Positions 34,302-42,590 of a DNA stretch of 64,000 nt are shown piece by piece. The DNA comes from Sporosarcina luteola (GTDB lineage Bacteria; Bacillota; Bacilli; Bacillales_A; Planococcaceae). The stretch covers positions 1 through 64,000 of the forward strand of contig NZ_BJYL01000029.1 in NCBI RefSeq assembly GCF_007991495.1, in the 5' to 3' direction. The position numbers and the translations under genes were made by a program. Within the stretch, counting starts at the first letter, position 1; every line of letters begins with the position of its first letter. Under the pieces are notes generated by a model. That model saw nothing but the letters and a program-made list of their open reading frames with translations. It was not told the DNA's origin and did no database searches.

Positions 34302-34856
34302 ATGATGATCAATAACCTAGAAAGTAAAAGAGTTATACTGCGAGAAATAGAAGAAAATGATTGGATAGATGTTCACAAATATGCTTCGCTAGAAAAGGTT
34401 TGTCAATACCAGCCATGGGGGCCGAACTCTGAACAAGAGTCTAAGGAGTTTGTGTTACAAGTACTTGTTGATGCTAAAAAGGAACCGAGAAGCAGATTTG
34501 TTTTTGCGATAATTATAAAGGAAAGCGAAAAGATGATTGGTGCAGGCGAGATAAATATTCGAGACTATACGAATAGAACTGGTGAGATAGGGTACATAGT
34601 GAACCCTCAATACTGGGGGGAGGGATTTGCAACAGAAGTAGCGGAGCTGTTACTTTCGTATGGCTTTACTGAATTAAAACTACATCGTATTTTTGCAACT
34701 TGTGATCCAAGAAATATCGGTTCATTAAAAGTGCTAGAGAAAGTAGGAATGAGTGAGGAAGGCAGGATGCGTGAGGTTTTATTATTAAAAGATGGTTGGC
34801 GTGATTCACTTTTATACAGCATTTTAGAGCGTGAGTGGGAAAGCGAATACCAATGA
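34302..34856 (+). CDS. GNAT acetyltransferase (RimJ/RimL-like)
   Basis: A 184-aa acetyltransferase: NLESKRVILREIEENDW, EIGYIVNPQYWGEGFATEVAE and CDPRNIGSLKVLEKVGMSEEG are the RimL-type blocks, including the acetyl-CoA loop. Substrate unknown. GGAAGGTG lies 6 bases before ATG 34302; ATG 34305 is an alternative. It belongs to the accessory cluster of single small genes here. Confidence 0.88.
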   Translation: MMINNLESKRVILREIEENDWIDVHKYASLEKVCQYQPWGPNSEQESKEFVLQVLVDAKKEPRSRFVFAIIIKESEKMIGAGEINIRDYTNRTGEIGYIVNPQYWGEGFATEVAELLLSYGFTELKLHRIFATCDPRNIGSLKVLEKVGMSEEGRMREVLLLKDGWRDSLLYSILEREWESEYQ

Positions 34857-34914
34857 AAAAAGCAGAAGCACTCGTCCAGAAATCTAACGAATAGGCATTG
34901 TGAGGACTCAATAT

Positions 34915-35253
34915 ATGGAGAAATTAACGTTTCAGGCATTACAAAATTATTTAGCGCAAAAATATAAGGAAGGCCGTACGTCATCAGGGCTATTCATGAA
35001 ATTAGTAGAAGAAATAGGGGAAGTGGCAGAAGTATTAAATCAGCAAGAAGGTCGTAAATCAATTACATCCGATGCTTCTCTCGAAAAAGAGTTAGTCGAT
35101 GTCATTCATTACGCGGTAGCTATTGCCAGTATAAACCAAATTGATTTAACCAAAGCAATTATAGATAAAGACAAGCAAGCCGCAATTAAATATAATCAGT
35201 CACCAAATTTAGAAGAATTCTTAGTCACACAAAATGAATTGAAAAGACAATAG
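34915..35253 (+). CDS. MazG-like nucleotide pyrophosphohydrolase
   Basis: A 112-aa all-alpha MazG-type protein. The metal-binding pattern EEIGEVAE (EExxE) is followed by LEKELVDVIHYAVAIA (ExxD). Such proteins remove pyrophosphate from NTPs or dNTPs. It is single-domain and short, like house-cleaning MazG relatives. ATG 34915 has TGAGG 9 bases upstream; GTG 34900 is inside that region. Confidence 0.8.
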   Translation: MEKLTFQALQNYLAQKYKEGRTSSGLFMKLVEEIGEVAEVLNQQEGRKSITSDASLEKELVDVIHYAVAIASINQIDLTKAIIDKDKQAAIKYNQSPNLEEFLVTQNELKRQ

Positions 35254-35411
35254 AAGATGGTATTTTTGATAATTGCATTTGAATAAAAATCATTCCATTT
35301 GCTATTTCGTCAGGGGCATGGTATTCTAAAGAAGAATTATTTTTGTTCTTTTTCGGATTAAGAATAGATTTTGTTATTCGTCTAAAGTATTTGAACAAAG
35401 ATAGTAACACA

Positions 35412-35443
35412 TGTGTGGAAATCCACACGAGGAGGCAACAATT
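35412..35443 (+). promoter_or_regulatory. Hairpin and SD of the cold-shock gene leader
   Basis: GTGTGG-AAAT-CCACAC forms a short hairpin just before the SD GAGGAGG. Cold-shock genes commonly have structured leaders. No cold-box consensus was identified. Confidence 0.45.
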
Positions 35444-35644
35444 ATGGAACAAGGTACAGTTAAGTGGTTTAATGCAGAAAAAGGTTTTGGATTTATCGAG
35501 CGTGAAGGTGGAGAAGACGTATTCGTACATTTCTCTGCAATCCAAAGCGACGGTTTCAAATCTTTAGACGAAGGTCAAAGTGTAACATTTGAAATTGAGC
35601 AAGGACAACGTGGCCTACAAGCTACAAACGTTCAAAAAGCTTAA
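35444..35644 (+). CDS. cspB: Cold shock protein (CspB family)
   Basis: A 66-aa OB-fold RNA chaperone. RNP1 is KGFGFIE and RNP2 is DVFVHFSAI, and [14 protein letters not shown] opens the protein. Length and acidity match Bacillus CspB/CspD. ATG 35444 follows GAGGAGGCAAC; the frame to 35411 is spurious. It has its own terminator and a short leader hairpin. The 190 bases upstream show no other recognised element. Confidence 0.96.
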   Translation: MEQGTVKWFNAEKGFGFIEREGGEDVFVHFSAIQSDGFKSLDEGQSVTFEIEQGQRGLQATNVQKA

Positions 35645-35654
35645 TAATAGCTAA

Positions 35655-35686
35655 AAAAAGGCCCTATTTATAGGGTCTTTTTTTTA
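35655..35686. terminator. Bidirectional terminator after cspB
   Basis: GGCCCTA / TAGGGTC stem with a TTTA loop, A7 before and T8 after, between convergent genes. Confidence 0.85.
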
Positions 35687-35687
35687 T

Positions 35688-36644
35688 TCATTCACAAACA
35701 ACAATTTGCCGTTCGAACGTTCCTTTTTTCGCGATGCAACGATCAACAATCTCAAATCCTGCTTCAGCAATCATATGATCCATCGGCTCGATCGTAACAA
35801 CTACAAGACGCGAAGTTATGCGTCTAGCATTCTTTAAAATGTCCTGTTGCCCTTCGGCGGTGATATGCGTAAATAGATTATAGGGCATGTCGATAATTGC
35901 GGCATCGTATGTATCCGTCACTTCAGCAATAGGGCCAATGGCAACTTCGCCCGCCAATCCGAAATGTGCAAGGTTCTTTCTGGAGCCGAGACAGACGAGA
36001 GGGTTGATATCCCTTCCGACAATATCAATGTCCATCGAACGTGCTTCGACCAAAACAGTCCCGATTCCGCAACACGGATCGATCGCCCGGATTCCCTCAG
36101 GATGCGGAACAGCAATGTTTGCGACAGCCCGTGCAACACGCGTGCTGAGCGCAGTAGAATACATATGAGGCTTTTTCATATGGAATCGCCATATCGGCTT
36201 GCTTTCCTCGATAATGCCGAAATGCCAAACGTCATCAAGTAAGACGACGCCAAAGTTAACTAGTGGCTTCAGTAAATCGGCTTCTCCTTGAATTACTTCA
36301 CCGATTTCCCGCTCAATGGAACGCCTTTCAGGATGATGAAGTTTAGCTGTCGTATCCAAAGCAATCGAGTTCAAGCAAGTCACTTTGAATGTCTGAAGTG
36401 AGACAAATTCGGATGCTTGTCTTTTTAACGCTTCAAAATCGTTTCCAGAAAACATAATTTGTAGCCGTTCCTTCATGAAAGGGCTTCTGCTTGGATCAAT
36501 TTTCACATTGCTCTTAATGACGTTCGATGGACTGTCGCAACCGAAAAAAGCCCTCATTTCCAATCGGCATAAGTCATGTTCGTCCGTTTGCCGTACATAT
36601 GTGTAGATGAATTCCTCTTTTGCCACTTCAAATGCATGTCTCAA
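35688..36644 (-). CDS. Putative RNA methyltransferase (Trm11/UPF0020-like)
   Basis: A 318-aa protein. The C-terminal half is a Rossmann SAM methylase: motif I IDPCCGIGTVLVEA, motif II-like VGRDINPLV and motif IV DMPYNLF. The N-terminal half (about 1-130) may be a divergent RNA-binding region like THUMP. This arrangement suggests guanosine N2-methylation of tRNA, but the substrate is inferred. TTG 36644 overlaps the upstream stop (ATTGA) and has GAGG 8 bases upstream, so the two genes are coupled. Confidence 0.8.
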   Translation of the reverse strand: MRHAFEVAKEEFIYTYVRQTDEHDLCRLEMRAFFGCDSPSNVIKSNVKIDPSRSPFMKERLQIMFSGNDFEALKRQASEFVSLQTFKVTCLNSIALDTTAKLHHPERRSIEREIGEVIQGEADLLKPLVNFGVVLLDDVWHFGIIEESKPIWRFHMKKPHMYSTALSTRVARAVANIAVPHPEGIRAIDPCCGIGTVLVEARSMDIDIVGRDINPLVCLGSRKNLAHFGLAGEVAIGPIAEVTDTYDAAIIDMPYNLFTHITAEGQQDILKNARRITSRLVVVTIEPMDHMIAEAGFEIVDRCIAKKGTFERQIVVCE

Positions 36645-37201
36645 TTTGCAGCCTCGATTGCTTCAAGCAGCTTAAAGATGAATTGGTAGGCAAGATCCAT
36701 TGCATCTTTTATAGGCATTTCACTTTGAAAACCATCCAAATGATCAAGCGGGATATTGACGTCCCACAATCCGTCTTTGTCTGAGAACATGGCGCTGAAC
36801 GTCTTTGCACCGACGTTTTCTTCGAAATATCCTTTTAAGAAAGGACCCCATTTTTTCTGTACTTTCAATCCGAATAGAACTGTGGATGTCTGGAACACAT
36901 CATCCGTTTCGAATGCAATTCCATCGACGCCAATCGTTTCGAAAGCGTTCGATTCGATATAGAGGAACTCATCAGCGTTTTTGGCAAAATAGGAAATGGG
37001 TTGATTCATGAAAGAATCTTGCTCTTCTATGATGACTTCTTCCGTCTCTTTTAGGCATCTTTCAATAACTGGAAATTCCCATTCTTTATTTCCAACTTCG
37101 TTATTTTCGTTCATCAAGCCTTGATTGACCGCATACGCTTTTTCAATCGAAAATAACGGTTCATTAGTATCGATTAAATGTGTGATTTTTTCTTTTAACA
37201 T
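36641..37201 (-). CDS. Hypothetical protein
   Basis: A 186-aa acidic soluble protein that I do not recognise (MLKEKITHLIDTNEPLF, EVGNKEWEFPVIERCL, a central KVQKKWGPFLKGYFEEN). No motifs, signal or membrane segments are seen. ATG 37201 has AAGGAG 8 bases upstream; an in-frame GTG at 37210 lies inside the site. It is coupled to the downstream RNA methylase gene, which hints at a shared expression unit, not a shared function. Confidence 0.7.
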   Translation of the reverse strand: MLKEKITHLIDTNEPLFSIEKAYAVNQGLMNENNEVGNKEWEFPVIERCLKETEEVIIEEQDSFMNQPISYFAKNADEFLYIESNAFETIGVDGIAFETDDVFQTSTVLFGLKVQKKWGPFLKGYFEENVGAKTFSAMFSDKDGLWDVNIPLDHLDGFQSEMPIKDAMDLAYQFIFKLLEAIEAAN

Positions 37202-37257
37202 GAAAGACACTCCTTTTCATTCAACAGTATACCGCATATCCTGTATCATTTGCCCAA

Positions 37258-38160
37258 CTATTCCCCTGGATACCAAGGGTTCAAATGAATGAGCACTTCA
37301 TCCACATCGGGATGCTCATTGATGATCAAATTTCGGATTTCACTCGATATATCATGACCTTCCTGGATCGTGAGTGTGCCCGGAATGCCGATGCGTAAAT
37401 CGACGAGGACATAATGACCATGCTCCCGTGCGCGCAGGCGGTCGATCCGTCTTACTTCAGGAATCGTGCGAATGAGAGCTGCAAACTCTCTAAGTCGATC
37501 TTCGGAAACATTCTTTTCCATTAAAATGTCCATCGCCTCTTTCCCGATTTCATAAGCGAGCCTTAAGACGAGAATGGAGACGATCACCCCTGCGAAAGGG
37601 TCTCCGTAAGCGAGGAACGGAATATCAAAAGCATCGCCTATTAGCGCCAAGCCGATTCCGACGACCGCGGCAAGGGAAGCATATACATCCGCCAAATGAT
37701 CGTAGGCGGTTGCAATCAACCCTTTGCTGTTTGCTTTCTTTCCGACGCGCATCGTGTAGATATAAAGACCTTGTTTCCAGAAAAGGGACACAAGCGCTGT
37801 AATTAGGGCGATGACACTTGCCTTTGCGGGTTCTTCAAAAAATGTTTTCACAGCCTCATATCCGATATAGATGGAAGCGGCGGCTAGAATAATGGCGACA
37901 ATCCCCGATCCGATGACTTCCGCTTTCCCGTGACCGTAAGGATGGTCTTCATCGGCAGGGCGCTGTGAAAATCGCATGGAAGTCAATGCTGCGGCCGACG
38001 CAACGACATCACCTGCGTTATGAAAACCGTCTGCCAATAATACCGGACTGTTGAAAAGTATTCCAACAAGTATTTTCAAAACCGTTAAGACAATATTGCT
38101 CATCAAACTGATCCAAATTGCAAAAACAGAAGCAATGGAATGGCTATGTTTAGTTGTCAT
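37258..38160 (-). CDS. Cation diffusion facilitator (MneP/MneS-like)
   Basis: A 300-aa CDF transporter with six predicted helices and a C-terminal cytoplasmic domain (from about 210). Metal-site motifs are DGFHNAGD in helix 2 and AYDHLADV in helix 5; the DGFHN form is typical of Bacillus CDFs linked with manganese export. It should exchange a divalent metal for protons. ATG 38160 follows GGAGGTCAGATGA. A terminator-like hairpin lies in its leader, so transcription may be attenuated. Confidence 0.88.
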   Translation of the reverse strand: MTTKHSHSIASVFAIWISLMSNIVLTVLKILVGILFNSPVLLADGFHNAGDVVASAAALTSMRFSQRPADEDHPYGHGKAEVIGSGIVAIILAAASIYIGYEAVKTFFEEPAKASVIALITALVSLFWKQGLYIYTMRVGKKANSKGLIATAYDHLADVYASLAAVVGIGLALIGDAFDIPFLAYGDPFAGVIVSILVLRLAYEIGKEAMDILMEKNVSEDRLREFAALIRTIPEVRRIDRLRAREHGHYVLVDLRIGIPGTLTIQEGHDISSEIRNLIINEHPDVDEVLIHLNPWYPGE

Positions 38161-38195
38161 TCATCTGACCTCCAAGCTGATTTTCCCTGGGGAAA

Positions 38196-38227
38196 CAAAA
38201 AGCCCTGACATATTGTTGTCAAGGGCT
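38196..38227 (-). terminator. Terminator-like hairpin in the CDF gene leader
   Basis: On the minus strand: AGCCCTTGACA-ACAATA-TGTCAGGGCT with one bulge, followed by TTTTTG. It lies about 36-67 bases upstream of the CDF start, so it is in the leader and not at a gene end. The 38228-38382 stretch upstream holds no recognised riboswitch. Confidence 0.6.
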
Positions 38228-38382
38228 CGTTAAAGAAAATGATATCGTATTGTGTATAATTATTTGCAAACATTGTCATCACTCTTTTAATTATCATTCA
38301 TTCAAGCATAGCATTTCATCGTAATTGTAGCAAGAAATTGAATGAGAAGTCGGCATGTGGACGATCATAACTGTAGAATCAA

Positions 38383-38435
38383 TTGCATATCAGCAACTGA
38401 ATCATTATAATACAATGAAGTGAATAAAAATACAT
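38383..38435 (+). promoter_or_regulatory. argH promoter with ArgR box
   Basis: TTGCAT (38383-38388), a 17-base spacer and TATAAT (38406-38411). TGAATAAAAATACAT at 38421-38435 resembles the Bacillus ArgR/AhrC box (CATGAATAAAAATTCAAG, from memory). It would cover the transcription start. Confidence 0.7.
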
Positions 38436-38453
38436 AATGGAGGTTAATTAACC

Positions 38454-39782
38454 ATGAAACTTTGGGGAGGACGTTTTACAAATCGTGCAGATCAAATCAT
38501 GGAGCAGTTCAATACGTCGTTGCCGGTCGATCATAGGCTTTACCATGAAGATATTGCAGGCAGCCTAGCGCACGTCGCAATGCTTGTGCATAGTGATCTG
38601 CTGACGCCGGAAGAAGGGGATTTGCTAACGCAAGGACTTGATTCCATTCTTCATGATATAGAATCCGGGCAGCTAGTGATAGAGGGGGATTATGAAGATA
38701 TCCATTCGTTTGTGGAAATGCATTTGACTGAGCGAATCGGAGAGACGGGGAAGAAATTACATACTGCGCGCAGCCGAAATGATCAAGTGGCGGTCGATAT
38801 GCGACTTTATGCAAAAAATAAAGCGATTGAGGTGATCGATAGTCTTCAGTCGCTCATCGATTCCTTGCATGCAAAAGCGATGGCGAATAACGTTATCATG
38901 CCGGGTTATACGCATTTGCAACGCGCACAAGTCGTCACGTTCGGACATCATTTAGGCGCATATGAGCAAATGTTCAAGCGCGATAAAAAACGAGTCGGCA
39001 ATGCGCTTGAACTCTTGGATGAAAATCCATTGGGATGCGGAGCGCTTGCCGGAACGACACATGCCATCGACAGGGATGTGACAACCGCTCTTTTACGATT
39101 TGCGAAACCGGTCGATAATTTTTTGGATGGTGTCAGTGATCGCGATTATATGCTTGAACTTATGTCCGATTTCTCAATCATCATGATGCATTTGAGCCGA
39201 TTGAGCGAAGAATTGATTTTATGGAGCAGCCAGGAATTCAAATTCATTACAATGGCGGACGCGTATTCAACAGGCAGCAGCATTATGCCGCAGAAGAAGA
39301 ACCCGGATGCTGCCGAATTGATCCGCGGAAAGACGGGCAGGGTGTACGGTTCTTTATTCGCATTATTGACAACGTTGAAAGGTCTTCCCCTCACGTATAA
39401 CAAGGATATGCAGGAGGATAAAGAGCAATTTTTCGATGCGCTTGATACAGTGTTGGATTGTATGGAAATCATGTCCAAGATGATTGATACATTGGAAGTG
39501 AATGCGGACAATATGAAAGCAGCTATCAAAGCCGGGTTCTTGAATGCAACAGAAGTGGCCGATTACTTGGTGAGCAAAGGGACGCCATTCCGTGATGCAC
39601 ATGAAATTGTAGGGAAAATCATTATTTATTGCGAAGCGGAAAAGAAAGCGATCGAGGATTTAACCGTCCAGGAGTTGACGACGTTTAGTGATACGATTTC
39701 CGATGATATATATGCGTATATCGATTACGAAAACATATTGACGAAAGGAAATAAAGGGTTGATGAAGGAGATTGGGGAATAG
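38454..39782 (+). CDS. argH: Argininosuccinate lyase
   Basis: A 442-aa lyase of the fumarase/aspartase superfamily that splits argininosuccinate into arginine and fumarate. The signature GSSIMPQKKNPDAAELIRG is present, as are HTARSRNDQVAVDMRL and TLKGLPLTYNKDMQEDKE. It starts at ATG 38454 behind GGAGG. argG, usually adjacent, is not in the window, so this gene stands alone with its own ArgR-type control. A tandem repeat array follows it. Confidence 0.96.
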   Translation: MKLWGGRFTNRADQIMEQFNTSLPVDHRLYHEDIAGSLAHVAMLVHSDLLTPEEGDLLTQGLDSILHDIESGQLVIEGDYEDIHSFVEMHLTERIGETGKKLHTARSRNDQVAVDMRLYAKNKAIEVIDSLQSLIDSLHAKAMANNVIMPGYTHLQRAQVVTFGHHLGAYEQMFKRDKKRVGNALELLDENPLGCGALAGTTHAIDRDVTTALLRFAKPVDNFLDGVSDRDYMLELMSDFSIIMMHLSRLSEELILWSSQEFKFITMADAYSTGSSIMPQKKNPDAAELIRGKTGRVYGSLFALLTTLKGLPLTYNKDMQEDKEQFFDALDTVLDCMEIMSKMIDTLEVNADNMKAAIKAGFLNATEVADYLVSKGTPFRDAHEIVGKIIIYCEAEKKAIEDLTVQELTTFSDTISDDIYAYIDYENILTKGNKGLMKEIGE

Positions 39783-39844
39783 TCTGCAACAGATCTTACT
39801 TCCGGGGATACGCGCCGAAGAAAAAGTTTGAGCGGTTTCAATGA

Positions 39845-40243
39845 ATTTGGGTCTCGCGCTCAAGGAATCGGGTCTCGCGCTTAAGGAAACGGGTCTCGCG
39901 CTCAAGCAAGCGAGTTTTGCGCTCAAGGAATCGGGTCTCGCGCTCAAGAAAGCGAGTATCGCGCTCAAGGAAGCGAGTATCGCGCTCAAGGAAACGGGTC
40001 TCGCGCTCAAGAAAGCGAGTATCGCGCTCAAGGAATCGGGTCTCGCGCTCAAGGAAACGGGTCTTGCGCTCAAGCAAGCGAGTTTCGCGCTCAAGGAATC
40101 GGGTTTCGCGCTCAAGGAATCGGGTCTCGCGCTCAAGCAAGCGAGTTTTGCGCTCAATGAATTTGGGTATCGCGCTCAAGTAAGCGAGTTTCGCGCTCAA
40201 GAAAACGAGTATCGCGCTCAAGGAAGCGGGTCTTGCGCTTTAA
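39845..40243. repeat. Nineteen-copy 21-bp tandem array downstream of argH
   Basis: The core GCGCTCAAG (variants GCGCTTAAG, GCGCTCAAT) starts at 39856 and every 21 bases to 40150, then 40172, 40193, 40214 and 40235, with a single 22-bp step. Between cores only a few positions vary, alternating GAATCGGGTCTC, GAAACGGGTCTC and AAAGCGAGTATC types. Long open frames exist on both strands because 21 is divisible by three; they encode heptad peptides (ALKESGL). No ribosome site precedes them. Lies between argH and yndJ. Confidence 0.95.
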
Positions 40244-40246
40244 ACT

Positions 40247-40285
40247 AGCAGCGCCAGAGGAGGTTACTCTCCATCTGGCGCTGCT
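40247..40285 (-). terminator. Hairpin at the yndJ 3' end
   Basis: Perfect 12-bp stem AGCAGCGCCAGA / TCTGGCGCTGCT overlapping the last codons. The tail on the minus strand is only weakly T-rich. Confidence 0.6.
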
Positions 40286-41844
40286 CGTTTAACAATAGTA
40301 TAGTCAATTCTCAAAAAAGGAATCGAGAAAATCCACATTTCATGTTTCGCGTGCAATTGTCCATCCGTTTCTTCGTGGACGACGAAGTTTTCCTCAAGCG
40401 GCAGTCTGAAATACTGACCCAATCTGAATGCTAAATAAATTCCTGCATCCGAGGCAGCTGCATTTTTACGGCTCGTTAGCTGCAAGTCCCTGCCATTGGC
40501 ATTTAATTCCAAGATGCCGGTCATCGTCGAAAAGGGCAGAGGCAATGCGATATTCATGAATGGAACGCCTTCAACTGACTGATGATGAGAATAAAGTGCG
40601 ATGAAGGCATACTTTTCACCGACTTTCCGAATCCATGCGCGGACATCCTCTCTTCCGTCCAAGCCATCTCCTACCGTAATAATATCACCTGTCATTTCCA
40701 CCTCATTACGATGCAGCGGTAAATTAATCTGCTCTGTTTTCCGGCTAATAAATGAATAGACGAATGCAAAAGGCTTGAACCAACTCCGCCATCGAATGGT
40801 TGCAAATAGCCGATAATCGTTTGTATTTTCGTAAAAATCGACAATGCCCGGGGATATATCGCCGATGTCATACATTTTCATATCATCGACAAGCCCTTTG
40901 TACTTTCCAGGAGCGCCAAGATTATCTACCCGTTGCTTTCCCCTCATCCTGCTAACTGGGAATTTCGGTTCTTGATAATTCGAAGATGGAACAGCTAACG
41001 CCCATCCGGCAATTCCGAACAACGCAAAGACGAGACAATTCAAAACGCCGTGAAAACGCAGCATAAAGTCTTTCGTAACGGCAGTGAGACCGAAGCCGTT
41101 TCCAAGCACATATAACAACGAAAAGACGATTGTGACCCCGAGAGATGAAAAAGAAATAAACACTAGCCATTTCTGAATGCGTTTTGGAAAGTTTGCGCGC
41201 CAAGCAATCGTGATCATTCCGGCTAAACCAACGATGTACAGTAAGACTGATATCAATTCAATCCATCTTGAAAATGTGATGCCGATTGCCACAACCATTG
41301 GTGATGCCAACAACAGCGCTGTGAAAACTGAGTAGGAACGTGGTTTGTGCAATCTTCCAAGCAGTCCTATGAAGATCGGTAAAAGAAGGGCAGAGTAATG
41401 AAAATGAATAGCAGTCAACCAAGTTAATAATGGCGTGAACCCCGTGTTAATATCCACAACATAAGCAAAAAACCAAGCGCCACCGAGCGCGATATACATT
41501 AGTCCAAGATCGATTGAAAACTCTTCAATATTGGTGAATCCCTTTTTTAGAAACCGGGTCAGCCCATAGATTGCAATCCATAATGTAAATGCGAAATAAA
41601 TGAATGCTGGCAATGCAATCCATTCCACCGGGCTAATTTGAATAAGTGCAATTGAAGCATACGCGGGTATTGCGAAGTAGAAATAGTACTTGGAAAACCA
41701 GTCTTTCTGATGCATGACGAACTTCATCGCAATCGGTACATACGCGATTTGTGCGACAGTCAATAATAAAGACGGCCATGGATCAACGCTGAAAAGAGCA
41801 ATAACAGCGAACAATACGAAATGGAGACTGATGAATTTACGCAT
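40264..41844 (-). CDS. yndJ: YndJ-like membrane protein
   Basis: A 526-aa protein with about nine to ten hydrophobic helices in the first 310 residues, then a soluble domain (from about 320: DNLGAPGKYKGLVDDMKMYD and on). It resembles YndJ of B. subtilis in length and gene order. The function of the family is unknown. ATG 41844 overlaps the yndH stop by 8 bases, with GGGGAG 10 bases upstream; the frame to 41883 lies within yndH. Probably one operon with yndG and yndH. Confidence 0.8.
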   Translation of the reverse strand: MRKFISLHFVLFAVIALFSVDPWPSLLLTVAQIAYVPIAMKFVMHQKDWFSKYYFYFAIPAYASIALIQISPVEWIALPAFIYFAFTLWIAIYGLTRFLKKGFTNIEEFSIDLGLMYIALGGAWFFAYVVDINTGFTPLLTWLTAIHFHYSALLLPIFIGLLGRLHKPRSYSVFTALLLASPMVVAIGITFSRWIELISVLLYIVGLAGMITIAWRANFPKRIQKWLVFISFSSLGVTIVFSLLYVLGNGFGLTAVTKDFMLRFHGVLNCLVFALFGIAGWALAVPSSNYQEPKFPVSRMRGKQRVDNLGAPGKYKGLVDDMKMYDIGDISPGIVDFYENTNDYRLFATIRWRSWFKPFAFVYSFISRKTEQINLPLHRNEVEMTGDIITVGDGLDGREDVRAWIRKVGEKYAFIALYSHHQSVEGVPFMNIALPLPFSTMTGILELNANGRDLQLTSRKNAAASDAGIYLAFRLGQYFRLPLEENFVVHEETDGQLHAKHEMWIFSIPFLRIDYTIVKRAAPDGE

Positions 41845-42445
41845 TTTCCTTAAACTCCCCTTCATAGGAAAAGACATGGCCAATCAAAGGATTTCGGACA
41901 TTCACATTTATTTTAAAGACACCGTCCTTGTCATCATAACGTTCTGTGACGGTAGCAAGTCCTTGCAGAAATTTTGGCAATGGTAACTCGACTTTTCCAA
42001 GCACCACGCGCTGATGTAATGAACCGATTGTTAATGAACCATCGTCAGATACATGGAATGTCAAATCGGAATACACCAATGGCGGCTCTCCAAGATAATC
42101 TTTTATGACCGACCGCTCCTCGTCCAAGCTCATCAGCGCATTGAAAAAGCGCTTCGATGCTCCGAAATGGAAGATGCGTTCCCAATGGATTTGACTTTCC
42201 CCATCCGGTCCGATTCGTGCTGTATTTTTAATTGTAAAAGGGATTGAGCGCCCATGTTCGGGGAAAAGTAATTTCCAATAGACGCCTAGTCGGAATAGCG
42301 GAAAAAGCCATTTGGGCCCGCCTTTGATTTCATGCATAATGCCAGACGCTTCGAAGGATCTATCAGGACCGATATTGTATCGTTGCTGCAGCATCGGATG
42401 AAGCCGGTAGTACTCGTCTCCCAGCACTTGCTTATAAATGGACAT
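41837..42445 (-). CDS. yndH: YndH-like protein with DUF4166
   Basis: A 202-aa soluble protein of the DUF4166 family (LGDEYYRLHPMLQQRYNIG, GGPKWLFPLFRLGVYWKLLFP, RNPLIGHVFSYEGEF). B. subtilis has the same gene order yndG-yndH-yndJ. Function unknown. ATG 42445 has AAGGTG 8 bases upstream. A dispersed repeat element lies between it and yndG. Confidence 0.82.
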   Translation of the reverse strand: MSIYKQVLGDEYYRLHPMLQQRYNIGPDRSFEASGIMHEIKGGPKWLFPLFRLGVYWKLLFPEHGRSIPFTIKNTARIGPDGESQIHWERIFHFGASKRFFNALMSLDEERSVIKDYLGEPPLVYSDLTFHVSDDGSLTIGSLHQRVVLGKVELPLPKFLQGLATVTERYDDKDGVFKINVNVRNPLIGHVFSYEGEFKENA

Positions 42446-42466
42446 TAATCATTCACCTTTTTCTTC

Positions 42467-42590
42467 ATCTAGCTCCGAGCGCTAGCTGCTCGGATCATAA
42501 GTCAGCTCAGCTGCACGGCAAAAACCGCCGTTTCGCAGATCTGCCTTATGCCGGTCGCAGCTATGCAAGCGCTCTTTGCTTTTGTCTTTT
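42467..42590. repeat. Copy of the dispersed repeat element between yndG and yndH
   Basis: TCATCTAGCTCCGAGCG, GCTCGG-TCATAAGTCA, GCCTTATGCC-GTCGC and CTTTGCTTTTG occur in the same order as in 49-160 near the window start, so it is the same family. ATAAG/CTTAT arms suggest a fold-back structure. Its right end supplies the last codons and the stop of yndG. Confidence 0.8.

Noticed and set aside
38231-38382. yybP-ykoY manganese riboswitch before the CDF gene
   Set aside because: The characteristic conserved loops were not found by eye.
39845-40243. CRISPR array
   Set aside because: Units are only 21 bp in total with no unique spacers, and no cas genes are nearby.
39660-40248. Heptad-repeat proteins on both strands
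   Set aside because: All frames stay open because of the 21-bp period, and none has a ribosome site; treated as non-coding repeat.
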